NCBI RefSeq assembly: GCF_034067285.1
Contig: NZ_CP139286.1
Location: 806,001-870,000, forward strand
Direction of reading: 5' to 3'
Source of the DNA: Acinetobacter pittii
Lineage (GTDB): Bacteria; Pseudomonadota; Gammaproteobacteria; Pseudomonadales; Moraxellaceae
DNA: 64,000 bases
Part shown: one piece after another, positions 1-8,861 of the stretch
How the letters are laid out: each line of letters begins with the position of its first letter
Numbering within the stretch: the first letter of the stretch is position 1
Program-made: the position numbers and the translations under genes
Notes under the pieces: generated by a model
The model's input: the letters and a program-made list of their open reading frames with translations, nothing else
Databases searched by the model: none
What the model was told of the DNA's origin: nothing

Positions 1-400
1 AACCATTTTGTGCACCTTTGTCACGTAAAATACGCGTTAATTTACGTGTATCAATATCAGCAATCGCAACAACATTGTGCGCTTGTAAATATTCACTTAA
101 AGACTGTTCAGCACGGAAGTTGCTGTGTAGTAGTGGAAGGTCACGAATAATTAAACCATTCGCCCATACTTTATGGATACGACCAGATTCAACGTCTTCC
201 GCGTTGCAACCAGTGTTACCAATATGAGGGTAAGTTAATGTCACAATTTGTTGTGCATAACTTGGGTCAGTCAAAATTTCTTGATAGCCTGTCATGGCTG
301 TGTTAAAAACGACTTCTCCAGTCGTACTTCCCGTTGCGCCGATTGACGTTCCTTTAAAGATCGTTCCATCTGCGAGGGCTAAAATGGCGGGGGTGCTCAA
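1..400 (-). CDS. carA: Carbamoyl-phosphate synthase small subunit, N-terminal part (cut by window edge)
   Basis: This is the glutaminase subunit of carbamoyl-phosphate synthase, which releases ammonia from glutamine for the large subunit CarB and feeds both arginine and pyrimidine synthesis. About 133 N-terminal residues are inside the window. The protein opens [12 protein letters not shown] and contains [17 protein letters not shown] and [10 protein letters not shown], all typical of the CarA N-terminal domain; the class I amidotransferase domain lies beyond the left edge. The start is a TTG at 400-398, chosen because the homologous reading begins exactly there and AGGAGC precedes it. This TTG overlaps the TGA stop of an upstream leader ORF, which suggests translational coupling. 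The neighbouring leader carries a promoter and an attenuator-like hairpin. Confidence 0.95.
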   Translation of the reverse strand, partial: MSTPAILALADGTIFKGTSIGATGSTTGEVVFNTAMTGYQEILTDPSYAQQIVTLTYPHIGNTGCNAEDVESGRIHKVWANGLIIRDLPLLHSNFRAEQSLSEYLQAHNVVAIADIDTRKLTRILRDKGAQNG

Positions 401-474
401 ACCAAAGCTCCTGAATTTCGGCTGTAAAAAAGCGAGTAGACCCAAAAAAGATAGGCGATGTTGTGATAAAACAT
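397..474 (-). CDS. Putative carA leader peptide (25 aa)
   Basis: A 25-codon ORF starts at an ATG (474-472) just behind the purine-rich stretch GGGAGGG (483-477), a Shine-Dalgarno-like site at short spacing. It encodes a peptide unusually rich in Tyr (4) and Phe (3), ending ...SRNSGALV. Its TGA stop (399-397) overlaps the TTG start of carA. The ORF runs through the nested hairpins and both U-rich tracts of the leader, the layout expected when ribosome position decides between termination and read-through. A leader-peptide attenuator has been described for carAB of Pseudomonas aeruginosa; that this ORF works the same way is inference. Confidence 0.6.
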   Translation of the reverse strand: MFYHNIAYLFWVYSLFYSRNSGALV

Positions 475-500
475 GGCCCTCCCTATCGGTCTGCTCGCTT
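424..500 (-). terminator. Nested attenuator-like hairpins in the carA leader
   Basis: Read on the minus strand, an inner hairpin (487-482 pairing with 455-450, enclosing a second small ATGTT/AACAT stem) is followed directly by six Us (449-444). An outer stem (500-488 pairing with 442-430, 13 bp with one G-U-type mismatch) is followed by another six Us (431-426). Both look like intrinsic terminators, and both lie between the promoter and carA and overlap the leader ORF. Pyrimidine- or arginine-dependent attenuation is the likely role but is not shown by the sequence alone. Confidence 0.6.
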
Positions 501-515
501 GTAACTTAACAGCGC

Positions 516-544
516 ATTATACGCATGGAACCTTAAAAAGTCTA
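516..544 (-). promoter_or_regulatory. Probable carA promoter
   Basis: On the minus strand a perfect -10 hexamer TATAAT (521-516) lies 17 bases downstream of TAGACT (544-539), a fair -35 element. Transcription would start near 509, giving a leader of roughly 110 bases before carA, which contains the leader ORF and the hairpins. Confidence 0.7.
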
Positions 545-712
545 TTTATTTTCTGCTAAAAAATATAATTCATTGCTTGCTTTTTACAAAAAAATTATCC
601 ACTCATCCGAATCAAGTACTTTTGATAAATTGTCTAACAATTTGCAAGGTCGATTTTTAGAACTGGATTTATTGTATTGTTAGTTAAAAAATAACCAATA
701 CGAGGAAATAGC

Positions 713-1300
713 ATGAGTAATAATCAAGTTTCAAAAGATGTGAGTGAAAAAGCTCAAGCTGTTGTTGATTCAGCAAAAGCCGATGTGAGTGAGGTGAAAG
801 AAACCGTAGCTGCTACTACGACTAAAGCTAAAAGAGCAGTCACTGCTAAAACTGCACAAGTAAAAGAAAGTGTTGCTGAGAAAACCGAGCAGATTAAAGA
901 AGTTGCTATAGAAGCGAAAACTCAGGTAAAAGAGGCTGTCGCTGAAACTCAAGAACAGGTCAAAGAAGTCATAAGTGAGGCTCAAGAAAAAATTGAAGCT
1001 GAAACTCATGAGTTAAACAAAAATATTCAGAATCAATTTATCCAAATTAAACAAGATATTTTGCAACGACTAGATGTGATTAAAGCTCAGTTTAGTACTT
1101 CACAAGAAGGATTGTCTGAACTTAAAAATGCTTTGAAAGCAGAAATTAATGCACTTATTGAAGATTTGACTAAAGTCAGTAAAGAGCTTAAAGGTGATAT
1201 TAGCCAGATTTCTTTAAAGCACAAAGATTCTTTAAGTGAAAGCATTAAACGTACTAAAAATAATGCAGTCGAAGCTTGGAATAAAGCGCGGGATAATTAA
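713..1300 (+). CDS. LEA/apolipoprotein-like amphipathic coiled-coil protein, function unknown
   Basis: This 195-residue protein is highly charged, with no signal peptide and no membrane segment. Residues about 10-105 are built from imperfect 11-residue units of the form xVKExVAEKTE, giving an Ala/Lys/Glu-rich amphipathic helix like group 3 LEA proteins and apolipoprotein-type helices. Residues about 105-195 continue as a coiled coil with Ile/Leu heptads. Cysteine is absent. The start is the ATG preceded by GAGGAAA at good spacing. It is a single gene followed by a strong terminator. Such proteins often protect against desiccation or bind membranes, but no function is established here and the family assignment rests on composition and repeat pattern only. 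Confidence 0.8.
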   Translation: MSNNQVSKDVSEKAQAVVDSAKADVSEVKETVAATTTKAKRAVTAKTAQVKESVAEKTEQIKEVAIEAKTQVKEAVAETQEQVKEVISEAQEKIEAETHELNKNIQNQFIQIKQDILQRLDVIKAQFSTSQEGLSELKNALKAEINALIEDLTKVSKELKGDISQISLKHKDSLSESIKRTKNNAVEAWNKARDN

Positions 1301-1323
1301 TAGTTCCAGTTTTTCTAAGCTAT

Positions 1324-1355
1324 AAAAAAGCGAGAATTAATTTCTCGCTTTTTTA
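1324..1355. terminator. Bidirectional terminator
   Basis: A perfect stem of GCGAGAA/TTCTCGC with a TTAA-type loop is flanked by A6 and T6. It sits between two convergent genes and would terminate both. Confidence 0.85.
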
Positions 1356-1358
1356 CTT

Positions 1359-1895
1359 TTAAAACTGATGTAACCAGTCACGCTTATTATGGAAATCTGC
1401 ACTTTTTCCACTATGCTGCATTGCATAGTATTGAATACCTTCTTTGGTTTTTAAAACTGCAGTTAAACCTAAATAAAGGTTTGCCCATTTCAAGCGATGC
1501 TGTTGCATAAATTGTCCCAAATCAAGACTAACATTTAAGCCATAATGAGTACGCTTGAGATGGTTCAGTTCAATATCGTAAGCAGCAAGGGGAGGCATAC
1601 TTTCTGGATAGCGATATTCTTCAAACTGATAAGACTGCCATGCTTGAGAAGGGGAAAGGTTAATTTCCCGATAATAATCTTCATCATGCACGCCAACAAA
1701 AATTTCGAAACAAGTTTCTTCCCACAAAAAATCCTGACGAGGATGAGCCGCGACTTCTTGGGGCCAGATAATGAGTTGATTTGGATCACGAATCCAAAAA
1801 CCGACATTTAAGGTGTGCGGTGCCTGCTGTTCAATTGCGCCAACAACAGAAACAGCATGAAAACGATCAAAAGCTGAAAGTTCGTAACTTGCCAT
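1359..1895 (-). CDS. DOMON-like domain protein
   Basis: This 178-residue protein resembles the DOMON-like family of beta-sandwich proteins that bind haem or sugars, here without a signal peptide. The visible core includes LNVGFWIRDPNQLIIWP, a WEETCFEIFVG segment (the 'LWExxCFExF' signature of this bacterial group), and YREINLSPSQAW. It begins 16 bases after the yhbY stop, so the two genes are probably cotranscribed, although no functional link is known. The ligand and role are unknown. The family call comes from remembered signature residues and is fairly secure; the physiological role cannot be stated. Confidence 0.7.
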   Translation of the reverse strand: MASYELSAFDRFHAVSVVGAIEQQAPHTLNVGFWIRDPNQLIIWPQEVAAHPRQDFLWEETCFEIFVGVHDEDYYREINLSPSQAWQSYQFEEYRYPESMPPLAAYDIELNHLKRTHYGLNVSLDLGQFMQQHRLKWANLYLGLTAVLKTKEGIQYYAMQHSGKSADFHNKRDWLHQF

Positions 1896-1911
1896 AGTTT
1901 GTCAAATCAAA

Positions 1912-2235
1912 TTAGTTTGCTAGGTGAGCGTGGCGAACAAGATTAGACAAATGCTGGTTTTGTTTAGCTGCTTTTTTGTAAAGTAAAACAATTTTACCAA
2001 TCTTTTGAACAGCTTCTGCACCAGTCGCTTCTACAATTGCATCAATTACAGCAGTACGTGCTTCACGATCTTCACCGGCAACCTTAACTTTGATAAGTTC
2101 ATGGTCATTTAAAGCACGAAGAGTTTCTTCGATTACAGCATCTGTTAAGCCTTGTCCACCAATCATGACAACCGGATTAAGCACATGACCAATTTGACGT
2201 AAACGTTTACGTTCATGGATAGATAAAGCGGCCAT
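1912..2235 (-). CDS. yhbY: YhbY-family ribosome-assembly RNA-binding protein
   Basis: A 107-residue protein made of a single CRS1/YhbY (CRM) RNA-binding domain that associates with 50S precursor particles. It shows the basic N-terminal helix IHERKRLRQIGHVLNPVVMIG, the GxxG-type loop in IGGQGLTD, and the later EDREARTAVIDAIVEATGAEAVQKIGKIVLLYK core. Its length is close to that of the E. coli protein. It is divergent from rlmE, another large-subunit maturation factor, with about 200 bases between them; this pairing next to ftsH is common in gammaproteobacteria. The first gene of a probable two-gene unit with the DOMON-like gene. Confidence 0.93.
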   Translation of the reverse strand: MAALSIHERKRLRQIGHVLNPVVMIGGQGLTDAVIEETLRALNDHELIKVKVAGEDREARTAVIDAIVEATGAEAVQKIGKIVLLYKKAAKQNQHLSNLVRHAHLAN

Positions 2236-2434
2236 TAAAAATACCTGATTTTAAAAACGACTTAGTATAGCAAAAAACTTAAATTCAAATGTACGAAAAA
2301 CTGTATAAATAATCGATTAACATTATTGAAAAAAAACTGTAAAACTTGGTGAGATTACGCTACATCCGTACTGTAATGAGAGTAATTTTCACGTACAATG
2401 AACGATCAGAAGTTTTTTTGATATTTAGTGAGTT

Positions 2435-3085
2435 ATGGCAACACGCATTACAAACCAGAAATTGTCGAAAAGTAGTCGTGCGTGGATGAGGGAGCATCTA
2501 GACGATCCTTTTGTAAAAAAAGCACAAAAGGAAGGGTATCGTGCGCGAGCAGCATATAAACTTCTTGAAATTCAAGAAAAATATAAGTTGATCAAGCCAG
2601 GCATGACGGTGGTAGATTTGGGTGCAGCTCCTGGTAGTTGGTCTCAAATTGCTGGAAAACTTGTGGGTAGCAAGGGATTAGTAATTGCTTCCGATATTTT
2701 GCCTATGGATGCTTTGCCTGATGTCACTTTCTTACAAGGCGACTTTAGAGAAGAAGCTGTATTTGAAAAATTGTTAAATATTTTAAATGGGCGACAAGTA
2801 GACATTGTAATTTCTGATATGGCCCCCAATACATCAGGTAATAGGGCTGTTGATCAACCTAGACAGATTTACTTATGTGAACTGGCTTTAGATTTTGCTC
2901 AAAAGGTTCTTGGTCCTAATGGACAGTTTGTGGTTAAAGTGTTCCAAGGCGCAGGATTTGATGAGTTTCGTAAACAAGTGGTTGATAGTTTTGATGTGTT
3001 AAAGACAGCAAAACCGGCAGCTTCTCGGGCGCGCTCTAAAGAAGTTTTTTTGGTTGGACAAGGGCGTAAGAAAGCATTGCAATAA
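2435..3085 (+). CDS. rlmE: 23S rRNA (uridine 2'-O)-methyltransferase RlmE (FtsJ/RrmJ)
   Basis: RlmE methylates the 2'-O of U2552 in the A loop of 23S rRNA using SAM, a late step in 50S assembly. The 216-residue length matches the family. The SAM-binding motif I is clear ([18 protein letters not shown]), as are the catalytic K-D-K-E residues: Lys in RAAYKLLEI, Asp in [13 protein letters not shown], Lys in FVVKVFQG and Glu in RSKEVFLVG. The gene lies directly upstream of ftsH, the arrangement seen in E. coli, where the pair is heat-shock controlled. No convincing sigma-32 site is visible in front of it here. Confidence 0.96.
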   Translation: MATRITNQKLSKSSRAWMREHLDDPFVKKAQKEGYRARAAYKLLEIQEKYKLIKPGMTVVDLGAAPGSWSQIAGKLVGSKGLVIASDILPMDALPDVTFLQGDFREEAVFEKLLNILNGRQVDIVISDMAPNTSGNRAVDQPRQIYLCELALDFAQKVLGPNGQFVVKVFQGAGFDEFRKQVVDSFDVLKTAKPAASRARSKEVFLVGQGRKKALQ

Positions 3086-3218
3086 AGTTTACTTGCCAAG
3101 CTCCTAAAAATTGTGCATTTTGTACTTTTAGGTTATCCGCAAGCAATACAGTTGCTGTTTTTATGACGATCGGCCAAGATTGGGCATGATCAAATTAGAT
3201 CGATATGGGAATAAAGCT

Positions 3219-5114
3219 TTGAGCGATTACTTCAAGAATGCCGTATTGTGGCTAATAATACTTGGTGTTCTGATTTTAATTTTCAGTAATATCAGTGACC
3301 GCAATAAGCCTACTGCGATGAAATATTCAGATTTCGTTGCAGCGGTGAATGCTGGCCAAATTAAGCAAGTCACAATTGACGGTTTAAATATTAATGGTGA
3401 AAAAACTAACGGATCACAGTTTGAAACTGTTCGTCCGCAAGTTGAAGACACTGAGCTTATGCCGAGCTTAAATAAGCAAAATGTTGTTGTAGAGGGAACG
3501 GCTCCTCAACGTCAAGGCATTTTGATGCAACTTCTCATTGCTAGTTTCCCTGTACTGTTAATCATTTTGTTATTCATGTTCTTTATGCGTAACATGGGTG
3601 GTGGTGCAGGCGGAAAAAATGGACCGATGAGTTTTGGTAAATCGAAGGCAAAAATGCTTTCTGAAGACCAAATCAAAGTCAATTTTTCTGACGTCGCCGG
3701 CTGTGATGAAGCAAAACAAGAAGTTGTTGAAATTGTAGATTTCTTAAAAGACCCAGCTAAATTCAAACGTTTGGGCGCTACGATTCCTCGTGGCGTACTT
3801 ATGGTTGGACCTCCTGGTACTGGTAAAACGTTATTAGCCAAAGCAATTGCTGGTGAAGCTAAAGTTCCTTTCTTCAGCATTTCAGGTTCTGACTTTGTAG
3901 AAATGTTCGTGGGTGTGGGTGCGTCTCGTGTCCGTGATATGTTCGAGCAAGCGAAGCGTCATGCGCCTTGTATTATCTTTATTGATGAGATTGATGCAGT
4001 TGGTCGTCACCGTGGTTCAGGTACAGGTGGTGGTCATGATGAGCGTGAGCAAACCTTAAACCAAATGCTCGTAGAGATGGATGGTTTTGAAGGTAACGAA
4101 GGTGTAATCGTAATTGCTGCGACAAACCGTGTTGATGTGCTGGATAAAGCATTATTACGTCCAGGTCGTTTTGACCGTCAAGTAATGGTCGGTTTACCTG
4201 ATATTCGTGGTCGTGAGCAAATTCTGAATGTACATTTGAAAAAATTACCTTCGGTTACGGGCGTGGATGTTAAAGTTCTATCTCGTGGTACTCCAGGTTT
4301 CTCTGGTGCACAGTTGGCAAACCTTGTGAACGAAGCTGCATTATTTGCTGCACGTCGTAATAAGAATACTGTCGACATGCATGACTTTGAAGATGCAAAA
4401 GACAAAATCTACATGGGCCCAGAACGTAAGTCGATGGTTCTACGTGAAGAAGAGCGTCGTGCAACTGCTTATCATGAGGCAGGTCATGCGATTGTTGCTG
4501 AGATTTTGCCAGGTACAGACCCTGTTCATAAAGTAACGATTATGCCGCGTGGTTGGGCTTTGGGTGTAACTTGGCAGTTACCTGAACAAGACCAAATTAG
4601 CCATTATAAAGACAAGATGCTAAACGAAATTGCAATTTTGTTTGGTGGACGTATTGCTGAAGAAGTATTTATTCAACAGCAATCTACTGGTGCTTCAAAC
4701 GACTTTGAGCGAGCTACTAAAATGGCACGTGCGATGGTTACGAAGTACGGTATGTCTGACAAAATGGGTGTCATGGTTTATGAAGATGAAAACCAAAATG
4801 GTTTCTTTGGAAATGTAGGAAGCCGTACGATTTCTGAAGCAACTCAACAGTTAGTTGATGAAGAAGTACGTCGTATTCTTGATGAGCAATACAAAGTTGC
4901 ACGTAATATCTTGGAAGGTAATAAAGATATTGCACATGCAATGGTAAAAGCTTTGATGGAATGGGAAACTATTGATCGTGATCAAATCCGTGACATTATG
5001 GAAGGTCGTGAGCCACAACCACCTAAAGTATATGTTGCTGAAAACCCAGTGGCTGCATTTGAACCACCAAAAGATGGTCCATCTACACCGCCACCATTGC
5101 CAGCAATGAACTAA
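3219..5114 (+). CDS. ftsH: ATP-dependent zinc metalloprotease FtsH
   Basis: FtsH is the membrane-anchored AAA+ protease that degrades misfolded membrane proteins and regulators such as LpxC. Reading from a TTG at 3219 gives 631 residues ([13 protein letters not shown]), the usual length; an in-frame TTG at 3180 would add 13 residues with no conserved sequence, and GGGA lies 8 bases before the chosen start. Visible parts: TM1 near residues 5-23, a periplasmic domain, TM2 near 98-118, Walker A GPPGTGKT near 197, Walker [10 protein letters not shown], the SRH region around [19 protein letters not shown], and the zinc motif HEAGH near 418-422. The C-terminus ends in a Pro-rich tail ([10 protein letters not shown]). 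It follows rlmE by about 130 bases. Confidence 0.96.
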   Translation: MSDYFKNAVLWLIILGVLILIFSNISDRNKPTAMKYSDFVAAVNAGQIKQVTIDGLNINGEKTNGSQFETVRPQVEDTELMPSLNKQNVVVEGTAPQRQGILMQLLIASFPVLLIILLFMFFMRNMGGGAGGKNGPMSFGKSKAKMLSEDQIKVNFSDVAGCDEAKQEVVEIVDFLKDPAKFKRLGATIPRGVLMVGPPGTGKTLLAKAIAGEAKVPFFSISGSDFVEMFVGVGASRVRDMFEQAKRHAPCIIFIDEIDAVGRHRGSGTGGGHDEREQTLNQMLVEMDGFEGNEGVIVIAATNRVDVLDKALLRPGRFDRQVMVGLPDIRGREQILNVHLKKLPSVTGVDVKVLSRGTPGFSGAQLANLVNEAALFAARRNKNTVDMHDFEDAKDKIYMGPERKSMVLREEERRATAYHEAGHAIVAEILPGTDPVHKVTIMPRGWALGVTWQLPEQDQISHYKDKMLNEIAILFGGRIAEEVFIQQQSTGASNDFERATKMARAMVTKYGMSDKMGVMVYEDENQNGFFGNVGSRTISEATQQLVDEEVRRILDEQYKVARNILEGNKDIAHAMVKALMEWETIDRDQIRDIMEGREPQPPKVYVAENPVAAFEPPKDGPSTPPPLPAMN

Positions 5115-5123
5115 TTAGTTAAT

Positions 5124-5153
5124 AAAAAAAGCCACAGTCATGTGGCTTTTTTT
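5124..5153 (+). terminator. Intrinsic terminator after ftsH
   Basis: The stem AGCCACA/TGTGGCT with loop GTCA is followed by T7 and preceded by A7, ten bases after the ftsH stop. Confidence 0.9.
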
Positions 5154-5247
5154 ATGGGATGAATTTAATAAAAGCTGAAAACAAATCAACACTATAGATA
5201 GCTGATAATTGCTAAAATACTTATCAGATTTTAAACCGGAGCTTTTT

Positions 5248-6099
5248 ATGCAGTTAATGCCTTTACCTCAGCAAATTTTAGAGTGTGGACAGCTTCAGTT
5301 GGATCTATCACAGCCTCACGTTATGGGTATTTTAAATGTCACACCCGATTCTTTTAGTGATGGTGGAAAACATAATCAAGTAGATCAAGCTATTGCTCAT
5401 GCGCTAGTCATGATAGAACAGGGTGCTACCATTATTGATATTGGTGGAGAATCTACTCGCCCGGGGGCGTCTGAGGTAAGTGTAGAAGAGGAAATTAGAA
5501 GAGTTGTACCTGTAGTTGAAGCTTTGGCCAAACATGATGTGATTCTATCAATTGATACAAGTCAGCCAGATGTTATTCGTGCAGCGAAAGAGGCAGGAGC
5601 ACATATTTGGAATGATGTACGTGCGCTTACTCGACCAAATGCTTTAAAAACGGCAGTAGAGCTAGATATACCTGTGGTAATTATGCACATGCGTGGTGAA
5701 CCCACTACGATGAATCAGCTAGACCAATATACAGACGTAACCTTGGATGTTATAGCAGAGCTCCAGCAGCGTGTGAATGAGGCTTTAAAGGCAGGCGTAA
5801 AAAAACAAAATATTATTATTGATCCCGGGTTTGGTTTTGCAAAAAATGCGCAGCAAAATTTAAGACTTCTCAATGAATTTTGGAAGCTTAATGAAATGGG
5901 TTATCCAATTTTATCTGGTCTTTCTCGTAAACGTTTTATTGGTGAAGCCTTGCAAGGTGCAGCCGCAGATCAGCGCGCTGTAGGAAGCGTTACGGGGCAT
6001 TTGCTGAGTATTCAGCAAGGTGCATCCATTGTTAGGGCACATGACGTGAAAGCAATGACAGATGCAATACGGGTTTGGAAAACGATGATACAAGCTTAA
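5248..6099 (+). CDS. folP: Dihydropteroate synthase
   Basis: FolP condenses p-aminobenzoate with dihydropterin pyrophosphate in folate synthesis and is the sulfonamide target. The start chosen is the ATG at 5248 (MQLMPLPQQ), preceded by GGAGC, giving 283 residues; a longer in-frame reading from 5209 lacks a ribosome-binding site. Signatures: GILNVTPDSFSDGG, IIDIGGESTRPGA, the pterin-binding NDV in IWNDVRAL, DPGFGFAK and LSGLSRKRFIGE. The gene follows ftsH, a common order (ftsH-folP-glmM) in gammaproteobacteria, but glmM does not follow here, and the ftsH terminator separates the two. Confidence 0.96.
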   Translation: MQLMPLPQQILECGQLQLDLSQPHVMGILNVTPDSFSDGGKHNQVDQAIAHALVMIEQGATIIDIGGESTRPGASEVSVEEEIRRVVPVVEALAKHDVILSIDTSQPDVIRAAKEAGAHIWNDVRALTRPNALKTAVELDIPVVIMHMRGEPTTMNQLDQYTDVTLDVIAELQQRVNEALKAGVKKQNIIIDPGFGFAKNAQQNLRLLNEFWKLNEMGYPILSGLSRKRFIGEALQGAAADQRAVGSVTGHLLSIQQGASIVRAHDVKAMTDAIRVWKTMIQA

Positions 6100-6232
6100 T
6101 GAAATAGGCTGTATAGAATCAAAGGGTGACCATTAATTGATTGGGCTAGATGGCTGAGTCAGGGAAAATGATCGTTATTCTTTGGAAAATATGTTATAAG
6201 CGGCAAGTTTTTGCTGTTGTGTAAACTTTTGT

Positions 6233-6547
6233 ATGTTCGAAGACTTACTTCTCCCAATGTTTGATGATGAATATTATCCAGATATTTTAGTCGCTGAACT
6301 CAAGCAGTTGATTGAACAATTTGCTAAAAAAGTTCAGAAACCTGCTTTAGCTGAGCAGGATATCTATCGATATGCTCATCAAACTGTTATTGAAATTAAT
6401 GAAATGAAACCTCAGTTTGAGGATCTAGATTCTTCCCTGGATGATAGTGCTGCTGACTATATTGCTGAGGCAATGATGATGGTGGCACAGGATGCAGGAT
6501 ATTTAGACCTTGAAATGGAAGAACTGGTGATGAATCGAGAGTGGTGA
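6233..6547 (+). CDS. DUF5713 family protein, function unknown
   Basis: A small acidic 104-residue protein matching the DUF5713 pattern: an N-terminal FDDEYYPDILVAELKQLIE, a central YRYAHQTVIEINEM, and a C-terminal IAEAMMMVAQDAGY...EELVMNREW. There is no signal peptide or membrane segment; it is probably a cytoplasmic helical protein. The ATG at 6233 has no strong Shine-Dalgarno sequence. It stands alone between folP and a tRNA-Leu gene on the other strand. No function is known for the family. Confidence 0.8.
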   Translation: MFEDLLLPMFDDEYYPDILVAELKQLIEQFAKKVQKPALAEQDIYRYAHQTVIEINEMKPQFEDLDSSLDDSAADYIAEAMMMVAQDAGYLDLEMEELVMNREW

Positions 6548-6660
6548 TTACTCTCGATTTTCTTAATTTTTAAAATTAAATTTCTATTCTGCTGTTTATT
6601 TACTTCTGCCAATATGCTGATCCAATAGTTTTTTGTTGTGGCTATCATTTTCATCAGACA

Positions 6661-6682
6661 TAAAAAAACCAGCTTACGCTGG
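6661..6682 (-). terminator. Terminator of tRNA-Leu copy 1
   Basis: On the minus strand CCAGC-GTAA-GCTGG is followed by T7. The identical hairpin follows the second tRNA-Leu copy at 8807-8828. Confidence 0.8.
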
Positions 6683-6715
6683 ATTCTTTGTAACACCACA
6701 TTCAATATTTGAAAA

Positions 6716-6801
6716 TGGTGCCCGGGGCCGGACTCGAACCGGCACGCTTTGTGGGCGGGGGATTTTAAATCCCCTGTGTCTACCTATTTCACCACCCGGG
6801 C
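6716..6801 (-). tRNA. tRNA-Leu(UAA), copy 1
   Basis: An 86-base class II tRNA including an encoded CCA. The acceptor stem is GCCCGGG/CCCGGGC, the anticodon stem GGGGA/TCCCC encloses a TTTAAAA loop with anticodon TAA, there is a long variable arm, and the T-arm contains GGTTCGAGTCC. It is identical in sequence to the copy at 8862-8947. Confidence 0.95.
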
Positions 6802-6997
6802 ATGTGCGCAATAATAGAGGACAAGTGCACGATTGGCAAGAGAAAATCAGAGAGTTTGCTTTATTTTCAATCAGTTCTTATCAGTATTTATATAAATTAA
6901 CCATTTTTTGTCATGATTTGTTCATTAAACTGAGATCAGTTGTTCATCTTATTTACCTAAATTTAAGACACTCATTGCTTAAAACTTAGGTAATTTT

Positions 6998-8761
6998 ATG
7001 TCAGAGAAAATTTCACGCCGAGAATTAATTCAAAAAAGTCTATTCGGTTTTGGGGCACTATCTTTGTCTGTTGCTTTTACAGGGTGTAATGATGGTTCCG
7101 ATGATGAAAGTTCAGAAGCGCAAGCAGATTTCCTTCATGGGGTAGCAAGTGGGGATCCATTACAAGACAGAGTCATTTTGTGGACACGTGTGACACCGAC
7201 AGATTTTGGGGTGCGCCTGAAAGTAACTTGGGAAATTGCCACCGATAATCAATTTACTCAGAATTTAAAGACTGGTACGGTTCAAACGACTAAAACTGAC
7301 GATTTTACCGTGAAGGTGGATGCAACAGGTCTACAGGCGGGTACGACTTATTATTATCGCTTTCGATTTGGTAGCATAGTCTCGCCAGTAGGGCAAACAA
7401 AAACATTACCTGTAACTATCAATAAGGTCAGCTTCGCAGTATGTTCTTGTTCTAATTATCCTGCGGGTTATTTTTACGTTTATCGTGAAATGGCAAAACA
7501 GAATGTGGATGTTGTCATCCATTTGGGCGATTATATTTATGAATATGGGGCTGATGGCTATGCGACAGAAGATGCTGCAAAGCTGGGCCGTACTCTGCCA
7601 TCAGATAATAATAAAGAAATTATTAAATTAGATGATTATCGCAAACGTTATGCGCTGTATCGTCAAGATAAAGACTTACAGGCAGCGCATCAGCGTCATC
7701 CTTTCATTGTGATTTGGGATGATCATGAGCTAGCGAATGATACTTGGCGCGAAGGTGCAGAAAATCATCAAAGTAATGAAGGTCTTTTCTTAGAGCGTAA
7801 ATTAGCTGCTCTACAAGCTTATTTTGAATGGATGCCAATTCGCCCAGTTTCTAGTACCGATCATTTGAATATTTATCGTCAATTTAATTTTGGCTCATTG
7901 GTTGAGTTGACGATGCTGGATACACGTATTATTGCGCGAGATAAACAGCTTGAATATAAAGATTACATGACAGCATCTGGTTTAGATGCTCAAAAATTTC
8001 AGACTGATTTAACAGATCCAAAGCGTACTTTAATGGGACACACACAAAGAGATTGGTTGGTTGATAAATTAAATAAATCGACCGCAACATGGAATGTGAT
8101 TGGTCAGCAAGTTTTAATGAGTAAAATGTGGATTCCTGCTGAATTGTTGGCTTCTCTAGGGCAAATTACTTCAGGGGGAGCTTCGCCTGATACGTTAGCT
8201 AAAATGAATGCGCAAATTACAGAATTAGTCGCTTTAAAATTGCGATTAGAGCAGGGTGATCCAAATTTAACTATTCAAGAAAAAGCGCGAGTCACAACTT
8301 TAGTGCCATATAATCTCGATGCTTGGGATGGTTACTATGCTGAGCGAGAGTTTGTGTATGATAAGTTGGTAGAGTTTAATAAGAAAATTATTGTTTTGGC
8401 TGGCGATACCCATAATGCATGGACATCTTACTTGTATAGCCAAAAAGGGGAATATGTTGGTGTTGAACTGGCAACAAGCTCGGTTTCTTCATCAGGTCTT
8501 GAAAAATATTTCAGTATTCCGCTAGCTCAGTTGCAACAGTTTGAATTTGCTTTTACTACGCTTATCGATGAGTTGGCCTATTGTAATTTAAATCAGCGGG
8601 GCTATCTTGCGGTTACGCTTGATGATAAACAGGTGCAATCGGATTGGATTTTTGTAGATTCAATTAAAAATGCAGAATATAAAGTAGATTCAAGCCGACA
8701 CTATCAATTAGTGTTGGATGCGAATTTAACACCTGAAAAAGACCAGAAAAAAACTGCTTAG
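6998..8761 (+). CDS. phoD: PhoD-family alkaline phosphatase/phosphodiesterase, Tat-exported probable lipoprotein
   Basis: This 587-residue protein belongs to the PhoD family of Fe/Ca-dependent phosphatases acting on phosphomonoesters and diesters outside the cytoplasm. The N-terminus has a twin-arginine motif (SRRELIQK) and a hydrophobic stretch ending in FTGC, so it is probably a Tat-exported lipoprotein. An N-terminal Ig-like PhoD domain (residues about 44-140) precedes the metallophosphatase domain with HLGDYIYEYG (near 174), WDDHELANDTW (near 240) and AGDTHNAW (near 467). The ATG at 6998 has AGGTAA upstream. It is flanked on both sides by identical tRNA-Leu genes on the opposite strand, which is unusual. 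Substrate and phosphate regulation cannot be judged from the sequence; no clear Pho box was recognised. Confidence 0.9.
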   Translation: MSEKISRRELIQKSLFGFGALSLSVAFTGCNDGSDDESSEAQADFLHGVASGDPLQDRVILWTRVTPTDFGVRLKVTWEIATDNQFTQNLKTGTVQTTKTDDFTVKVDATGLQAGTTYYYRFRFGSIVSPVGQTKTLPVTINKVSFAVCSCSNYPAGYFYVYREMAKQNVDVVIHLGDYIYEYGADGYATEDAAKLGRTLPSDNNKEIIKLDDYRKRYALYRQDKDLQAAHQRHPFIVIWDDHELANDTWREGAENHQSNEGLFLERKLAALQAYFEWMPIRPVSSTDHLNIYRQFNFGSLVELTMLDTRIIARDKQLEYKDYMTASGLDAQKFQTDLTDPKRTLMGHTQRDWLVDKLNKSTATWNVIGQQVLMSKMWIPAELLASLGQITSGGASPDTLAKMNAQITELVALKLRLEQGDPNLTIQEKARVTTLVPYNLDAWDGYYAEREFVYDKLVEFNKKIIVLAGDTHNAWTSYLYSQKGEYVGVELATSSVSSSGLEKYFSIPLAQLQQFEFAFTTLIDELAYCNLNQRGYLAVTLDDKQVQSDWIFVDSIKNAEYKVDSSRHYQLVLDANLTPEKDQKKTA

Positions 8762-8806
8762 ATATATGGGGGAAGGGATAGTAATAAATATCCCTTTTTT
8801 TAGGCA

Positions 8807-8828
8807 TAAAAAAACCAGCTTACGCTGG
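8807..8828 (-). terminator. Terminator of tRNA-Leu copy 2
   Basis: The minus-strand hairpin CCAGC-GTAA-GCTGG followed by T7 is the same as the one after tRNA-Leu copy 1. Confidence 0.8.
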
Positions 8829-8861
8829 ATTCTTTATTGCACCAATTTCTGTACTAGAAAG

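Noticed and set aside
3512..3880. 122-codon minus-strand ORF inside ftsH
   Set aside because: Antisense shadow of the AAA+ domain; no signature of its own.
6633..6989. 118-codon plus-strand ORF over tRNA-Leu copy 1
   Set aside because: It reads antisense across the tRNA gene and its terminator; no ribosome-binding site, and a similar artefact covers copy 2 (8766-9014).
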